This document shows, piece after piece, positions 45,611 through 54,308 of a stretch of DNA of 64,000 nt. This stretch comes from Colwellia psychrerythraea 34H (GTDB lineage: Bacteria; Pseudomonadota; Gammaproteobacteria; Enterobacterales; Alteromonadaceae). Under the pieces are notes generated by a model. It had not been told where the DNA came from, did not search any database, and was given only the letters and a program-made list of their open reading frames with translations. The translations under genes were made by a program, and so were the position numbers. The stretch spans positions 2,480,001 through 2,544,000 of the forward strand of contig NC_003910.7 in the NCBI RefSeq assembly GCF_000012325.1, given 5' to 3'. Position 1 is the stretch's first letter. Every line of letters starts with the position of its first letter.

Positions 45611-45681
45611 TATTTACTGTAATAGCAAATTGATTGCATAAAATCAGTGCCCACACTCGTCTCATTCCTCACACCATATTA
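45611..45681 (+). repeat. 71-bp direct repeat B, left border of defence cassette
   Basis: It starts TATTTACTGTAATAGC and ends CACCATATTA; the segment 45611-45642 is identical to 51037-51068, and the rest differs at about six positions. It is followed at once by a strong hairpin terminator. Weak similarity continues about 17 bp upstream (ACTTCA). It could be a recombination site or a duplicated 3' untranslated region. Confidence 0.8.
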
Positions 45682-45682
45682 A

Positions 45683-45716
45683 AAAAAGCCGCTAATCGAA
45701 AGATTAGCGGCTTTTT
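45683..45716 (+). terminator. Strong terminator after the SEC-C gene
   Basis: A 15-bp perfect stem (AAAAAGCCGCTAATC / GATTAGCGGCTTTTT) has a GAAA tetraloop and A/T runs on both sides. It insulates the defence genes that follow. Confidence 0.9.
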
Positions 45717-45967
45717 ACTTTCTAGCATTTAAAAACATTAAGTTAAGGGTTATTAGAGCAACACACTCTAAGTAGATTCTACGTTTTATCTCTGCCTATA
45801 TAGAGTAAAACTAAACATTGATAAGTTGCTGTTTTTACTAGTTAGATCTATTGCCTTCATTCTTTTGGTTTGTTCATTTTATTGCAATGCCGTGTAATGT
45901 TTTTTGTTTAGTGAATAAAGTAATATCGCCATTAAGTTTTATTATCGGTGATAAGGGAATGTGTTAA

Positions 45968-46771
45968 ATGGATTTATCAATTTACTTCAACATGATATTT
46001 AGTGCCGCTTGGTATTTAATACCGATCTTCATATTTGCTATCGTCATAAAGTCTGCATGGTTTAAAGGCATATTGGGCGAGTGGCAAGTAAACTTGCTCA
46101 TCAAATTTTTCTTGAACAAAAATGATTACCACCTGATTAAAAACGTAACATTACCAACATTCACTGATGGTGAAGAGCAGGGGACAACTCAGATCGATCA
46201 AATTATCGTGTCAAAATATGGCATTTTTGTGGTTGAAACCAAAAATATGAAAGGTTGGATATTTGGTAGTGAAAATCAGAAGCAATGGACGCAACAAATC
46301 TTTAAGCACAAATCAAAGTTTCAGAACCCACTTCATCAAAACTATAAGCATGTCAAAACGTTAGAAGATCTTCTCCTAACAGGGAGTAACGCAAAGAATG
46401 ATTGTATATTTTCAGTCATTATCTTTATTGGTGATAGTACTTTTAAAACTAAAATGCCAGAAAACGTGAGGTTTGCGCGAGGTGGAATTGAATTTATTAA
46501 AAGTAAAGCAGATGTCATTTTTGATCGCGATGAAGTAATTAACAATATCGATAAAATCGAAAACGGTAGGTTGGAACGTAGCTTCAAAACTAACCGACAA
46601 CACGTTAAACATGTAAAAGAAATAGTGCATAAAAAAACTGATACAAAATCGTGCTCTAGGTGCGGTTCTGAAATGGTATTACGTAAAGCCAGCAAAGGTA
46701 AGAATGCAGGTAATGAGTTTTGGGGATGCCGTTCGTTTCCTAGGTGCAGGAATGTAATAACTGCTTGCTAA
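45968..46771 (+). CDS. NERD-domain nuclease with membrane anchor and topoisomerase-type zinc finger
   Basis: This 267-residue protein has an N-terminal membrane helix (AAWYLIPIFIFAIVIKSAW, about 13-31). It is followed by a NERD (nuclease-related) domain at about 35-160: GEWQVNLLIKFFL, then TTQIDQIIVSKYGIFVVETKN with the PD-(D/E)xK-like residues Asp77, Glu90 and Lys92. The C-terminus has a topoisomerase C4-type zinc ribbon (CSRCGSEMV..FWGCRSFPRC). A clear ribosome site (AAGGGAATG) precedes the ATG. It lies 39 bp before the OLD-family gene, same strand, so probably one operon. It may act as an extra nuclease of the system. Confidence 0.88.
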   Translation: MDLSIYFNMIFSAAWYLIPIFIFAIVIKSAWFKGILGEWQVNLLIKFFLNKNDYHLIKNVTLPTFTDGEEQGTTQIDQIIVSKYGIFVVETKNMKGWIFGSENQKQWTQQIFKHKSKFQNPLHQNYKHVKTLEDLLLTGSNAKNDCIFSVIIFIGDSTFKTKMPENVRFARGGIEFIKSKADVIFDRDEVINNIDKIENGRLERSFKTNRQHVKHVKEIVHKKTDTKSCSRCGSEMVLRKASKGKNAGNEFWGCRSFPRCRNVITAC

Positions 46772-46810
46772 ATTTCAAACAAAATATAACCATAAAATTA
46801 GGGATGACCA

Positions 46811-49057
46811 ATGAAGATTAGCTTTATTGATATACAAAATTTCAGAAAGTTACAAAGCTGTAGAATTAACTTATCAGATAAAGAAACTCTTCTTGTCGGG
46901 GCTAATAACAGTGGTAAAACATCAGCAACGGATGTATTGATTACATTTTTAGACCAGAAAGTTAAAAGACCTTTTTCGGTAACTGATTTTACACTTAGCA
47001 ATTGGAAACCCCTCAATGAATATGCAATGTCATGGACTAAAGATATTGACAGTATTCAAGGCACTTCTATAGAAGAATGGCAAAAGTTGTGCCCATCTAT
47101 TGATATCTGGCTTGATGCTAGTATTAATGAGGTAGAAAAGGTAGCGCATCTAATACCTACACTAAAATGGAGTGGTGAACCGTTGGGTGTGCGTTTAGTT
47201 TTACAGCCTAAAAATTTAGATGAGCTAAAAGCTCATTTTGTCAGTGAGTATACAGCAGCAAATAATATTAAGAGTATTTCCCCTAAGGGTACACTGTCAC
47301 TCTGGCCAAGAGATATTAAGGATTATTTAAGTAAGGGAAAATTAAATACTCAATTTGAAGTTAAAGCCTACATTTTAGACCCTGAGAAAAGTAATTCGCC
47401 ACAAAAACTAAGAAAAGAACAGTCTTCAATGGAATTCTACCCATTTGATGGAATATTTAAAGTTGATGTCATAGAAGCGCAAAGGGGGTTTTCCGATCCT
47501 AATTCGTCGGAAATCAAACAAAGTAATGGTGGTTTATCAGGACAATTAAACCAATATTACAATCGTCATTTAAATCCTACAGATTTGCCAGATGTAGCTG
47601 ATTTAGAAGCCTTAGAAACAATAGATAATGCCAAAGAACTATTTGATATCAGGCTAAACAAATCCTTTAAAGAAGCTTTAGGTGAAATAAAAACCTTGGG
47701 ATATCCAGGATTTAATGATCCAGATATTAAGCTTTCGAGTCGAATTAACCCCATTGATAGTTTAGATCATGATGCAGCTATTATTTTTGATACTCAAAAA
47801 CGTGGCTTTACTGGTTTAGATAACTTTTCTCTACCTGAAAAATATAATGGCTTAGGGTATAAAAACCTTATTTTTATTGTATTTAAATTAATTTCATTTA
47901 GAGATCAATGGCTTCGAAAAGGAAAAGCCCAAAAAAGACGAAATGCAGACGATATTGCAATAGAGCCTATTCATTTAGTACTTATAGAAGAACCAGAAGC
48001 GCATTTACATGCACAAGTACAACAAGTTTTTATACGTAAAGCATATGACGTTTTACGTTTGGACGTTAGTAATAAATTAACTACTCAAATGATTGTTAGC
48101 AGCCATTCAAGCTATATCGCGCATGAAGCGGGATTTGAGAAATTAAGATACTTTAAAAGAAAGCCTGCACTAGGTTTAGATCAAGTAGCTACTGCTGAAG
48201 TTGTTGACTTATCAACTGTATTTAAAAGTAATTCCAATAAAACAGATGATGTAACTGTCACAGCAAAATTTGTAGCTAGATATTTAAAAACAATTCATTG
48301 TGATTTGTTTTTTGCAAATGGCATCATTATGGTTGAAGGGGCGGCAGAACGAATGTTGATCCCACACTTTATTCGAACACACTATAATGATTCATTAAAT
48401 CAAAATTACATTTCCATACTTGAAGTCGGTGGAGCTCATGCGCAAAGGCTTAGACCTCTGATTGATGCTTTATCATTACCTACTCTAGTTATCACCGATA
48501 CTGATGCTACCAAATCAAAAGATAGCAATGAAAAAATTAGACCTGAAAAAGGCAAAAATTACGGTTTTGGTAGCGACACATTGAAGGAGTGGTTTGATTT
48601 AAAATCCAAAACTTTAGATGAAGTAGTAGAGCTTGATGAAAAGCATAAAGTTCAAGGTATGGCTAGAGCAGCTTATCAGTGTGGTATTGCTGTTAATTAT
48701 GGAGAAGGTGCTAAAGTAGCTGAAGTAATACCTTATACATTTGAAGATGCTCTCGTGCTCTCTAATATTGAGTTGTTTAAAAGTTTATCAAATTCAACAG
48801 GTATGGTGAAAAAAATGCACCTAGCATTGGGTAAACCAACCTTAGATGAATGCTGTGATCAGCTGTACACAGAGCTGAAAGGAATTAAAGCTCAAATGGC
48901 ATTGGATTTACTTTTTGATGTTGAACCTAAAGAATTATGTATCCCTGAATACATTAAAGAAGGTTTTGAATGGCTTGAAAAAGAACTGAAAAACAATGCG
49001 CTAGATTTCATCGAGGCTAAAGTTAACACTGCTGTAGAAGATAAGGCAGTAGGTTGA
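46811..49057 (+). CDS. OLD-family ATPase/TOPRIM nuclease, GajA-like
   Basis: This 748-residue protein has an ABC/SMC-like ATPase in its first ~490 residues with Walker A GANNSGKT (30-37), a signature-like region GLGYKNLIFIV and Walker B LVLIEEPEAHLH (Glu393/Glu394), then SSHSSYIAH as H-loop. A C-terminal TOPRIM nuclease domain follows, with Glu509 in IIMVEGAAE and Asp563/Asp565 in VITDTDA. The adjacent UvrD-type helicase makes this a class 2 OLD protein, as in Gabija GajA. It is longer than the classic GajA (about 580 residues), with extra sequence in the ATPase half. All catalytic motifs look intact. In Gabija the protein cuts DNA when nucleotides are depleted. Confidence 0.9.
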   Translation: MKISFIDIQNFRKLQSCRINLSDKETLLVGANNSGKTSATDVLITFLDQKVKRPFSVTDFTLSNWKPLNEYAMSWTKDIDSIQGTSIEEWQKLCPSIDIWLDASINEVEKVAHLIPTLKWSGEPLGVRLVLQPKNLDELKAHFVSEYTAANNIKSISPKGTLSLWPRDIKDYLSKGKLNTQFEVKAYILDPEKSNSPQKLRKEQSSMEFYPFDGIFKVDVIEAQRGFSDPNSSEIKQSNGGLSGQLNQYYNRHLNPTDLPDVADLEALETIDNAKELFDIRLNKSFKEALGEIKTLGYPGFNDPDIKLSSRINPIDSLDHDAAIIFDTQKRGFTGLDNFSLPEKYNGLGYKNLIFIVFKLISFRDQWLRKGKAQKRRNADDIAIEPIHLVLIEEPEAHLHAQVQQVFIRKAYDVLRLDVSNKLTTQMIVSSHSSYIAHEAGFEKLRYFKRKPALGLDQVATAEVVDLSTVFKSNSNKTDDVTVTAKFVARYLKTIHCDLFFANGIIMVEGAAERMLIPHFIRTHYNDSLNQNYISILEVGGAHAQRLRPLIDALSLPTLVITDTDATKSKDSNEKIRPEKGKNYGFGSDTLKEWFDLKSKTLDEVVELDEKHKVQGMARAAYQCGIAVNYGEGAKVAEVIPYTFEDALVLSNIELFKSLSNSTGMVKKMHLALGKPTLDECCDQLYTELKGIKAQMALDLLFDVEPKELCIPEYIKEGFEWLEKELKNNALDFIEAKVNTAVEDKAVG

Positions 49058-49058
49058 T

Positions 49059-50927
49059 ATGAGAAATCCAAATATTGAATTAGTTGGTGTCGATAAAGAA
49101 ATTTATAGTTATCTTAATTTATATAATCCAAAGAGTTTTTTGTTGTTTGCTGGAGCTGGCTCAGGGAAAACTCGAACATTAGTTAATGTATTACAAGAAA
49201 TTAAAAATAATAATTTACAAACTTTAATTGAAAATGGCCAAAAAGTTGCAGTTATTACATATACAAATGCTGCATCAAACGAAATACAACATCGCCTTGA
49301 GTATGACCCCATATTTACAGTATCAACAATACATAGTTTTATCTGGGAATTAATAAAGCCGTTCACTTCTGATATTAAAGATTTTATTAAAGTTAAATTA
49401 AGAAGTGATATAGATGTTTTAACAACTAAAATTAGTAAAGCTAGGGATAAGAATGGTAAAACAGCATTAGCGAATGCACGTAGCCTAAAGTCCAAACAAA
49501 AGCGGTTAGACGGGTTAGCAGAGGTGGAGAGTTTTACTTATAGCCCAACTAGTAACAAAACCAGCAAAGGGACACTTAATCATTCAGAAGTAATTATTAT
49601 AGGTTCTATTTTTATAGCTGATCAAAAATTAATGCAATCGGTCCTTATTAATAGATATCCAATTTTATTAATAGATGAAAGTCAAGATACGAATAAAGTA
49701 CTATTAGAAGCTTTTATTTCAGTGCAGGAAAATAACAAGAACAAGTTCTCGCTCGGCCTCTTTGGCGATATGATGCAACGTATTTATAGCGGAGGGAAAA
49801 ATGACTTAACTACTTCGCTTCCACCCGATTGGGAAACACCGGCAAAAATAATTAATTATCGATGCCCGAAAAGAGTTATCACTTTAATTAACAATATTCG
49901 TAAAGGTGATGACCAAAATGTACAAGTGCCAAAAGAAGATGCTATTGACGGTTTTGTTAGGCTGTTTATCGTAGATTCCAACACAACGGATAAACTGGAG
50001 TTAGAAAATAAAATTCGTTTCCAAATGGCTATGCTTACACATGATGAAGATTGGAATATTGCAGAAGAAGTTAAAACACTAACGCTTGAACATGATATGG
50101 CTGCCAGCAGAGGGGGATTTGACGAGTTTTTGCTACCTTTGTCTTCAGTTAGTAGTTTAAGAGACGCAGCACTAAATGGTACGAGCAAGAATATAAACTT
50201 CATTACTTCAACCTTACTACCATTTATTGATGCAGTAGAAAAAGATGATTCCTTTGAAGTTGCTCGAATAATCAAAAGTGGTTCATTATTAATAAGTGAT
50301 TCCAATCAATCTTTCTTATTAAATCCTATAGGAACTTTAAAAGATATTGATTCAAATGTTGTTGAATTTAAGAAAATTTTAGTAAATGGAAAAGTTACGC
50401 TACATAATGTTTTATCTACAATTCAGAAGTTTGAATTACTTTCTTTACCTGACGAATTACTTGTCTACTTAAGTGATATTGAACAAGGTGAACCTAATGA
50501 GCCTGAAAGCGATACTAAGTTGCTTTCAGATGTTGATAAAGCTTGGGGTTTAGCGCTTAATTCTAGCATTGGTCATGTGAAAAACTATGCTAAATACGTT
50601 AATGAAACATTGGGATACGCAACCCATCAAGGAGTTAAGGGGCTAGAATACAAAAGGGTAATGGCCGTTTTAGATGATAAATTCAAAGGTTTTCTATTTG
50701 ATTATGAAAAATTATTTGGAGCAAAAGACTTAACTAAAAAAGACATTGAAAATGAGGATTTAGGTAAAGATTCTGCTTTATCTCGAACTCGTAGATTGTT
50801 CTACGTTATTTGTAGTCGTGCAGAACAAAGCTTAGCTGTAGTTGCATACTCTAATGATCCTATTGCTATAGAAAAAACTGCAATTGAATCAGAGTGGTTT
50901 AGTAAAGACGAAATAGTATTAATCTGA
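49059..50927 (+). CDS. UvrD/Rep-like SF1 helicase, GajB-like
   Basis: This 622-residue superfamily 1 helicase starts one base after the OLD gene stop, so translation is coupled. Motifs are all present: Q/I FAGAGSGKT (31-38), Ia TYTNAASNEI, Ib STIHSFIW, II LLIDESQDT, III GLFGDMMQRIY, IV NYRCPKRVITLI, V THQGVKGLEYKRVMAVLDD and VI RRLFYVICSRAEQSL. It is larger than classic GajB (about 490 residues). It would sense or unwind DNA ends and control the OLD partner. The pair with the upstream OLD gene is the hallmark of Gabija-type anti-phage defence. Confidence 0.9.
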   Translation: MRNPNIELVGVDKEIYSYLNLYNPKSFLLFAGAGSGKTRTLVNVLQEIKNNNLQTLIENGQKVAVITYTNAASNEIQHRLEYDPIFTVSTIHSFIWELIKPFTSDIKDFIKVKLRSDIDVLTTKISKARDKNGKTALANARSLKSKQKRLDGLAEVESFTYSPTSNKTSKGTLNHSEVIIIGSIFIADQKLMQSVLINRYPILLIDESQDTNKVLLEAFISVQENNKNKFSLGLFGDMMQRIYSGGKNDLTTSLPPDWETPAKIINYRCPKRVITLINNIRKGDDQNVQVPKEDAIDGFVRLFIVDSNTTDKLELENKIRFQMAMLTHDEDWNIAEEVKTLTLEHDMAASRGGFDEFLLPLSSVSSLRDAALNGTSKNINFITSTLLPFIDAVEKDDSFEVARIIKSGSLLISDSNQSFLLNPIGTLKDIDSNVVEFKKILVNGKVTLHNVLSTIQKFELLSLPDELLVYLSDIEQGEPNEPESDTKLLSDVDKAWGLALNSSIGHVKNYAKYVNETLGYATHQGVKGLEYKRVMAVLDDKFKGFLFDYEKLFGAKDLTKKDIENEDLGKDSALSRTRRLFYVICSRAEQSLAVVAYSNDPIAIEKTAIESEWFSKDEIVLI

Positions 50928-51036
50928 TGATGATGTGGATGTAAGTAAACTTGGAAAGGTAGATAAGCACATATAGTGAGGATATCATAATATCCTTACT
51001 ATGATATTTTAGAGTTTGAACTTCATTTGGGTGATG

Positions 51037-51107
51037 TATTTACTGTAATAGCAAATTGATTGCATAAAACCATTGCCCACACTCGTCCCATTCCTCCCGC
51101 CACATTA
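51037..51107 (+). repeat. 71-bp direct repeat C, right border of defence cassette
   Basis: It is a near-identical direct copy of 45611-45681, about 110 bp after the helicase stop. It is followed by a terminator, and its last 10 bp (CGCCACATTA) also resemble module A at 44418. Together the two copies border 5.4 kb with exactly three genes. Confidence 0.8.
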
Positions 51108-51108
51108 T

Positions 51109-51142
51109 AAAAACCGTAACTTTAACGAGGTACGGTTTTTCT
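51109..51142 (+). terminator. Terminator after the defence operon
   Basis: A 10-bp perfect stem (AAAAACCGTA / TACGGTTTTT) with loop ACTTTAACGAGG is followed by T-rich sequence. The loop is nearly the same as in the terminator at 44430. Confidence 0.88.
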
Positions 51143-51244
51143 GTTTGATGGTATAGTTTGTATCAATATTTTATTCATACAGTCTTTTAAAGCCTAAACA
51201 TTATCTTTATAGTAGATCTCAGCTATACAAGGATAGTTATATAT

Positions 51245-52051
51245 ATGAAAGATAGAGAAAAAAAATGCGTGACAAATGGGTATAACCGTAAAGGGATTAT
51301 CGGTATTTCCATTATATTGCTTTGCATTACGGTAGGCGTATTGCTGCAAGAGCCGATAGCTCAGTCACTTGAATATCATGACTTTGCTGACAATCGTAGC
51401 TTCTTATCTATTCCTAATTTTTACAATGTGCTTTCTAATATACCCTTTATTATCGTTGGATTCATGGGGATTCACAGTCTATTTATCTCTAATAAAATAA
51501 CGAAATTAGATGAACTAAAAGTCGGTTATTGTTTCTTATTTCTCGGTCTGTTACTGATTGGGTTTGGCTCGGGTTATTATCATCTTTGGCCAAGTAACCA
51601 CACATTGGTATGGGACAGATTACCCATGACATTGGCCTTTATGGCATTAATTGCGATTATTATTGCGGAATACCTTTCCGTTGAACTAGGTAAACGTCTG
51701 CTATATCCCTTACTCATAATCGGGGGCGCATCGGTACTTTATTGGGATTACACCGAAAGCAATGGTGCGGGCGATTTACGATATTACATCTTAGTTCAGT
51801 TTTTACCATTAATTGCGGTACCACTAATTTTGCTATTTATGAAACCGGCATTTAGTTATGGCAATAGATATTGGTGGCTTTTCTTAACCTATATTTTAGC
51901 CAAACTATTTGAGCACTTTGACACATATATTTTTGAAGTATTAACAGCGATAAGTGGTCATACATTAAAACATTTGATTGCAGCATTAGGCATGCTGTTA
52001 TTATTGAATGGGTACAAAAGGCGGAAGAAAATTGAAGTTAATGACAGATGA
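51245..52051 (+). CDS. Ceramidase-like (CREST superfamily) membrane protein
   Basis: This 268-residue protein has seven predicted membrane helices. PNFYNVLSNIPFIIVGFMG, FGSGYYHLWPSNHTLVWDRLPMT and the late SGHTLKHLIAALGM are the conserved features of the CREST hydrolase superfamily (alkaline ceramidase, PAQR), with Ser, Asp and three His in the usual places of the zinc site. The substrate in bacteria is unknown; a lipid amide is a guess. It lies 100 bp after repeat module C. Confidence 0.78.
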   Translation: MKDREKKCVTNGYNRKGIIGISIILLCITVGVLLQEPIAQSLEYHDFADNRSFLSIPNFYNVLSNIPFIIVGFMGIHSLFISNKITKLDELKVGYCFLFLGLLLIGFGSGYYHLWPSNHTLVWDRLPMTLAFMALIAIIIAEYLSVELGKRLLYPLLIIGGASVLYWDYTESNGAGDLRYYILVQFLPLIAVPLILLFMKPAFSYGNRYWWLFLTYILAKLFEHFDTYIFEVLTAISGHTLKHLIAALGMLLLLNGYKRRKKIEVNDR

Positions 52052-52140
52052 CAAATGAAGTCGGTTCTTTCGCGCATAAACCTTTAGTTGGTTATATCAT
52101 CGGATTTTCCAATACGTATTCATATTAAGAAGCAGAGCAC

Positions 52141-52587
52141 ATGACCGCTGTAAAATATCCGCCTAATGTTGGCGAAAATGATTGTGTGATCCTATTTGAC
52201 GGTGTCTGTAAACTTTGTGATTTTTGGACTCAATTTATTGTTAAGGTTGATACACAACAGCGCTTTAAATTATGCAGCGTTCAATCACCAGAAGGGCAGA
52301 GCATATTAAATTATTTTAAAATGCCAACTGATCATTTTGATACCATGCTATTGGTAGAAGGTAACCAATGCTTTGATAAGAGTGATGCTTTTTTAAATAC
52401 GATGAGCAAACTTAGCTACCCATGGCGTTTATTCACCGCATTCAAGATACTCCCGAAAGGTATTAGAAATTGGCTCTATGATCGTATTGCTCGAAATAGA
52501 TATTATTTATTTGGGCGGTACGACAGCTGTATGTTGCCAAGTAAAGAAAATGAAAATAGATTTCTTAAGGGTGATGTTGGTGAGTAG
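52141..52587 (+). CDS. DCC-family thiol-disulfide oxidoreductase-like protein (DUF393)
   Basis: This 148-residue protein starts its domain with VILFDGVCKLCDFW, where DGVC-x-x-C is the DCC motif of the family. DKSDAFLNTMSKLSYPWRL and the late RNRYYLFGRYDSCMLP are also family features. Members have a predicted thioredoxin-like fold and an uncertain role. It lies 89 bp after the CREST gene on the same strand. Confidence 0.88.
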   Translation: MTAVKYPPNVGENDCVILFDGVCKLCDFWTQFIVKVDTQQRFKLCSVQSPEGQSILNYFKMPTDHFDTMLLVEGNQCFDKSDAFLNTMSKLSYPWRLFTAFKILPKGIRNWLYDRIARNRYYLFGRYDSCMLPSKENENRFLKGDVGE

Positions 52588-52645
52588 CAAGTTAACTTAT
52601 CATTAAGTTTTTCTTAAAAAAAATCTCACAATTGATGAGTTGTAC

Positions 52646-53380
52646 CTAGAACCAATAACTTAATCCCAACATAATCAGTAATGCACCTAAGTATTTACTG
52701 ATTATTTCTCCTTTTGGCATAACTTTTTCTACAACAACTATCAGCGTTAAAATAAGTATCCATTTTAGATTCATTACCCCACTTACAAATAATATTGTCA
52801 TTAAAAACCAACAACAGCCTACGCAATAGCTGCCGTGTTTTAGGCCTAAGAGTAATGCACCTTTAAAACCTTCTTGCCAACCTTTACTCAGCATAGACAA
52901 TGGTGATCTACACAGATTTAAACAGTTTTGTTTGAATGAAGAAAATTGATAGACACCAGCAATGATTAAAATTGACGCACTAAAGCTTAGGTTTACACTA
53001 TCCATCATGGGTGTCAGTAGATTTAAATGGTGGAGAAAATACTGCAAAAAGGTAATAACTACACTGTATAAGCACCATGTTATGAGATAGCCGAAGGTAA
53101 AAATAATGGTTGGTGTGTAGGTTTGATTTGACGAAATTCGTTGTCGGTTTAGTTTATCAACCAATAATATTACTGGAATTGCCGATGGCAGCATCATTCC
53201 TGCCATCATAATAGCCCACATGATAAACAGCATGAATACATCAGCCACAGACCAACTTGCTACTGGATCCATATTCATAGTCATATCATAAAGCATGTAA
53301 TGCCAACTCAAATAAATGAGTAGGCACACACTAATCATGATAAAAGTTCGATTTATTAATACCATTTTGTTATCAGGCAT
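52646..53380 (-). CDS. DUF2182 integral membrane protein
   Basis: This 244-residue protein has about seven membrane helices. MLFIMWAIMMAGMMLPSAIP is the typical DUF2182 (predicted metal-binding membrane protein) core, and GLKHGSYCVGCCWFLMTILFV is its second signature with conserved His and Cys. The start at 53380 is chosen; an in-frame TTG at 53410 would overlap the upstream DUF1326 gene. DUF2182 and DUF1326 genes often occur as a pair, so they may work together, possibly with a metal ion. Confidence 0.85.
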   Translation of the reverse strand: MPDNKMVLINRTFIMISVCLLIYLSWHYMLYDMTMNMDPVASWSVADVFMLFIMWAIMMAGMMLPSAIPVILLVDKLNRQRISSNQTYTPTIIFTFGYLITWCLYSVVITFLQYFLHHLNLLTPMMDSVNLSFSASILIIAGVYQFSSFKQNCLNLCRSPLSMLSKGWQEGFKGALLLGLKHGSYCVGCCWFLMTILFVSGVMNLKWILILTLIVVVEKVMPKGEIISKYLGALLIMLGLSYWF

Positions 53381-53394
53381 TGATGCATCTTTAG

Positions 53395-54021
53395 TTAAGC
53401 ATTTGGCCAATTAACAACAGCATTTGCAGCAAAGGTATCACTGTAACTAAAAGCCATATTGCCATGGTTAATTTTCATTAATTTGGTTTTTCCGGCAAAA
53501 CCATCGTTCCACATAAAACCACCTTTAGGGAAGGAAATATGCACTTCATTAATCTCGCCAGTAACGGGGTTAATGTGTGGCTCTTGTTCAACCTCAATAA
53601 TCCCCTCTATTGTTACCGTTGATGTATAGTCTTGCCTATTTAACTTAATATCAGCCATTATTGGTCCATCAAATTCACTAAACAAAGTACCTAGTACCTC
53701 AACAGGCATGCCACCTGCTTGTCCTGACATTATGGTAGCAAGCGCACCGACTTGTTCTTCGTTAGCACTGTTATCGATAAAAAGAGCTCCTTTGCCATTA
53801 CCTTCATGCATAGCACTTGGCCAAGCGGCAGCAAACACCATTTTCAAACCACTTAAGTCTAAATCGTTGAAGTGACCCTTAAGTATTTCAAAGCCTAGTA
53901 TTGCTTCACAGCCACCATCCTTACTGGTTGGGAAACCGCCAAACTGACAGCCACATCCGTGACTACAACTACAATTTTCAATTTGATTCATTGATAATGC
54001 CCAAGAATGTTGATTACTCAT
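53395..54021 (-). CDS. DUF1326 family protein
   Basis: This 208-residue protein is of the DUF1326 family: WALSMNQIENCSCSHGCGCQFGG at the N-terminus carries a Cys/His cluster fit for metal binding, and SFPKGGFMWNDGFAGKTK is the conserved C-terminal part. No signal peptide is seen. It is co-directional with and just upstream of DUF2182. Function unknown. Confidence 0.87.
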   Translation of the reverse strand: MSNQHSWALSMNQIENCSCSHGCGCQFGGFPTSKDGGCEAILGFEILKGHFNDLDLSGLKMVFAAAWPSAMHEGNGKGALFIDNSANEEQVGALATIMSGQAGGMPVEVLGTLFSEFDGPIMADIKLNRQDYTSTVTIEGIIEVEQEPHINPVTGEINEVHISFPKGGFMWNDGFAGKTKLMKINHGNMAFSYSDTFAANAVVNWPNA

Positions 54022-54232
54022 AATATAACTCCTCTTTTTTGGGTGGTTAAATTATAGGCTAAATCTTGTTGTTTTTCCTTTTTGAGAGCAAAACATATTT
54101 CGATTTGAGTTATGACATTGTTGTGTACATTGTTATGTTTATTGTTATGTTTATCTTTCGCTGCTTACGCTAGCCAATTATACTATTAACCATTGCATAC
54201 CAGTAAGGCTCAGCACATTGCACTTTAAGAAC

Positions 54233-54298
54233 TATACCCAAACCACTTCAAGATTCTAGTTTCAGCTGAATCCTGCATATTGAAGTAGCTTGGGTATA
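54233..54298. repeat. 66-bp palindromic intergenic element
   Basis: The arms TATACCCAAACCACTTCAA (54233-54251) and TTGAAGTAGCTTGGGTATA (54280-54298) are reverse complements with two mismatches, around a 28-bp centre. TATACCCAAG-type palindromes of this size are common intergenic repeats in Alteromonadales and Vibrio. It lies 10 bp before the DTW gene and could fold in its leader RNA. Confidence 0.75.
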
Positions 54299-54308
54299 AA
54301 TGTAGGTT

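Noticed and set aside
51070..51107. tRNA-like 3' end (CCGCCACA) in repeat modules A and C
   Set aside because: No matching acceptor strand, T-loop or anticodon arm upstream, so no tRNA gene or tRNA fragment can be supported.
54116..54158. Tandem 12-bp repeat ATTGTTATGTTT
   Set aside because: Only two full copies; probably simple slippage in AT-rich DNA.
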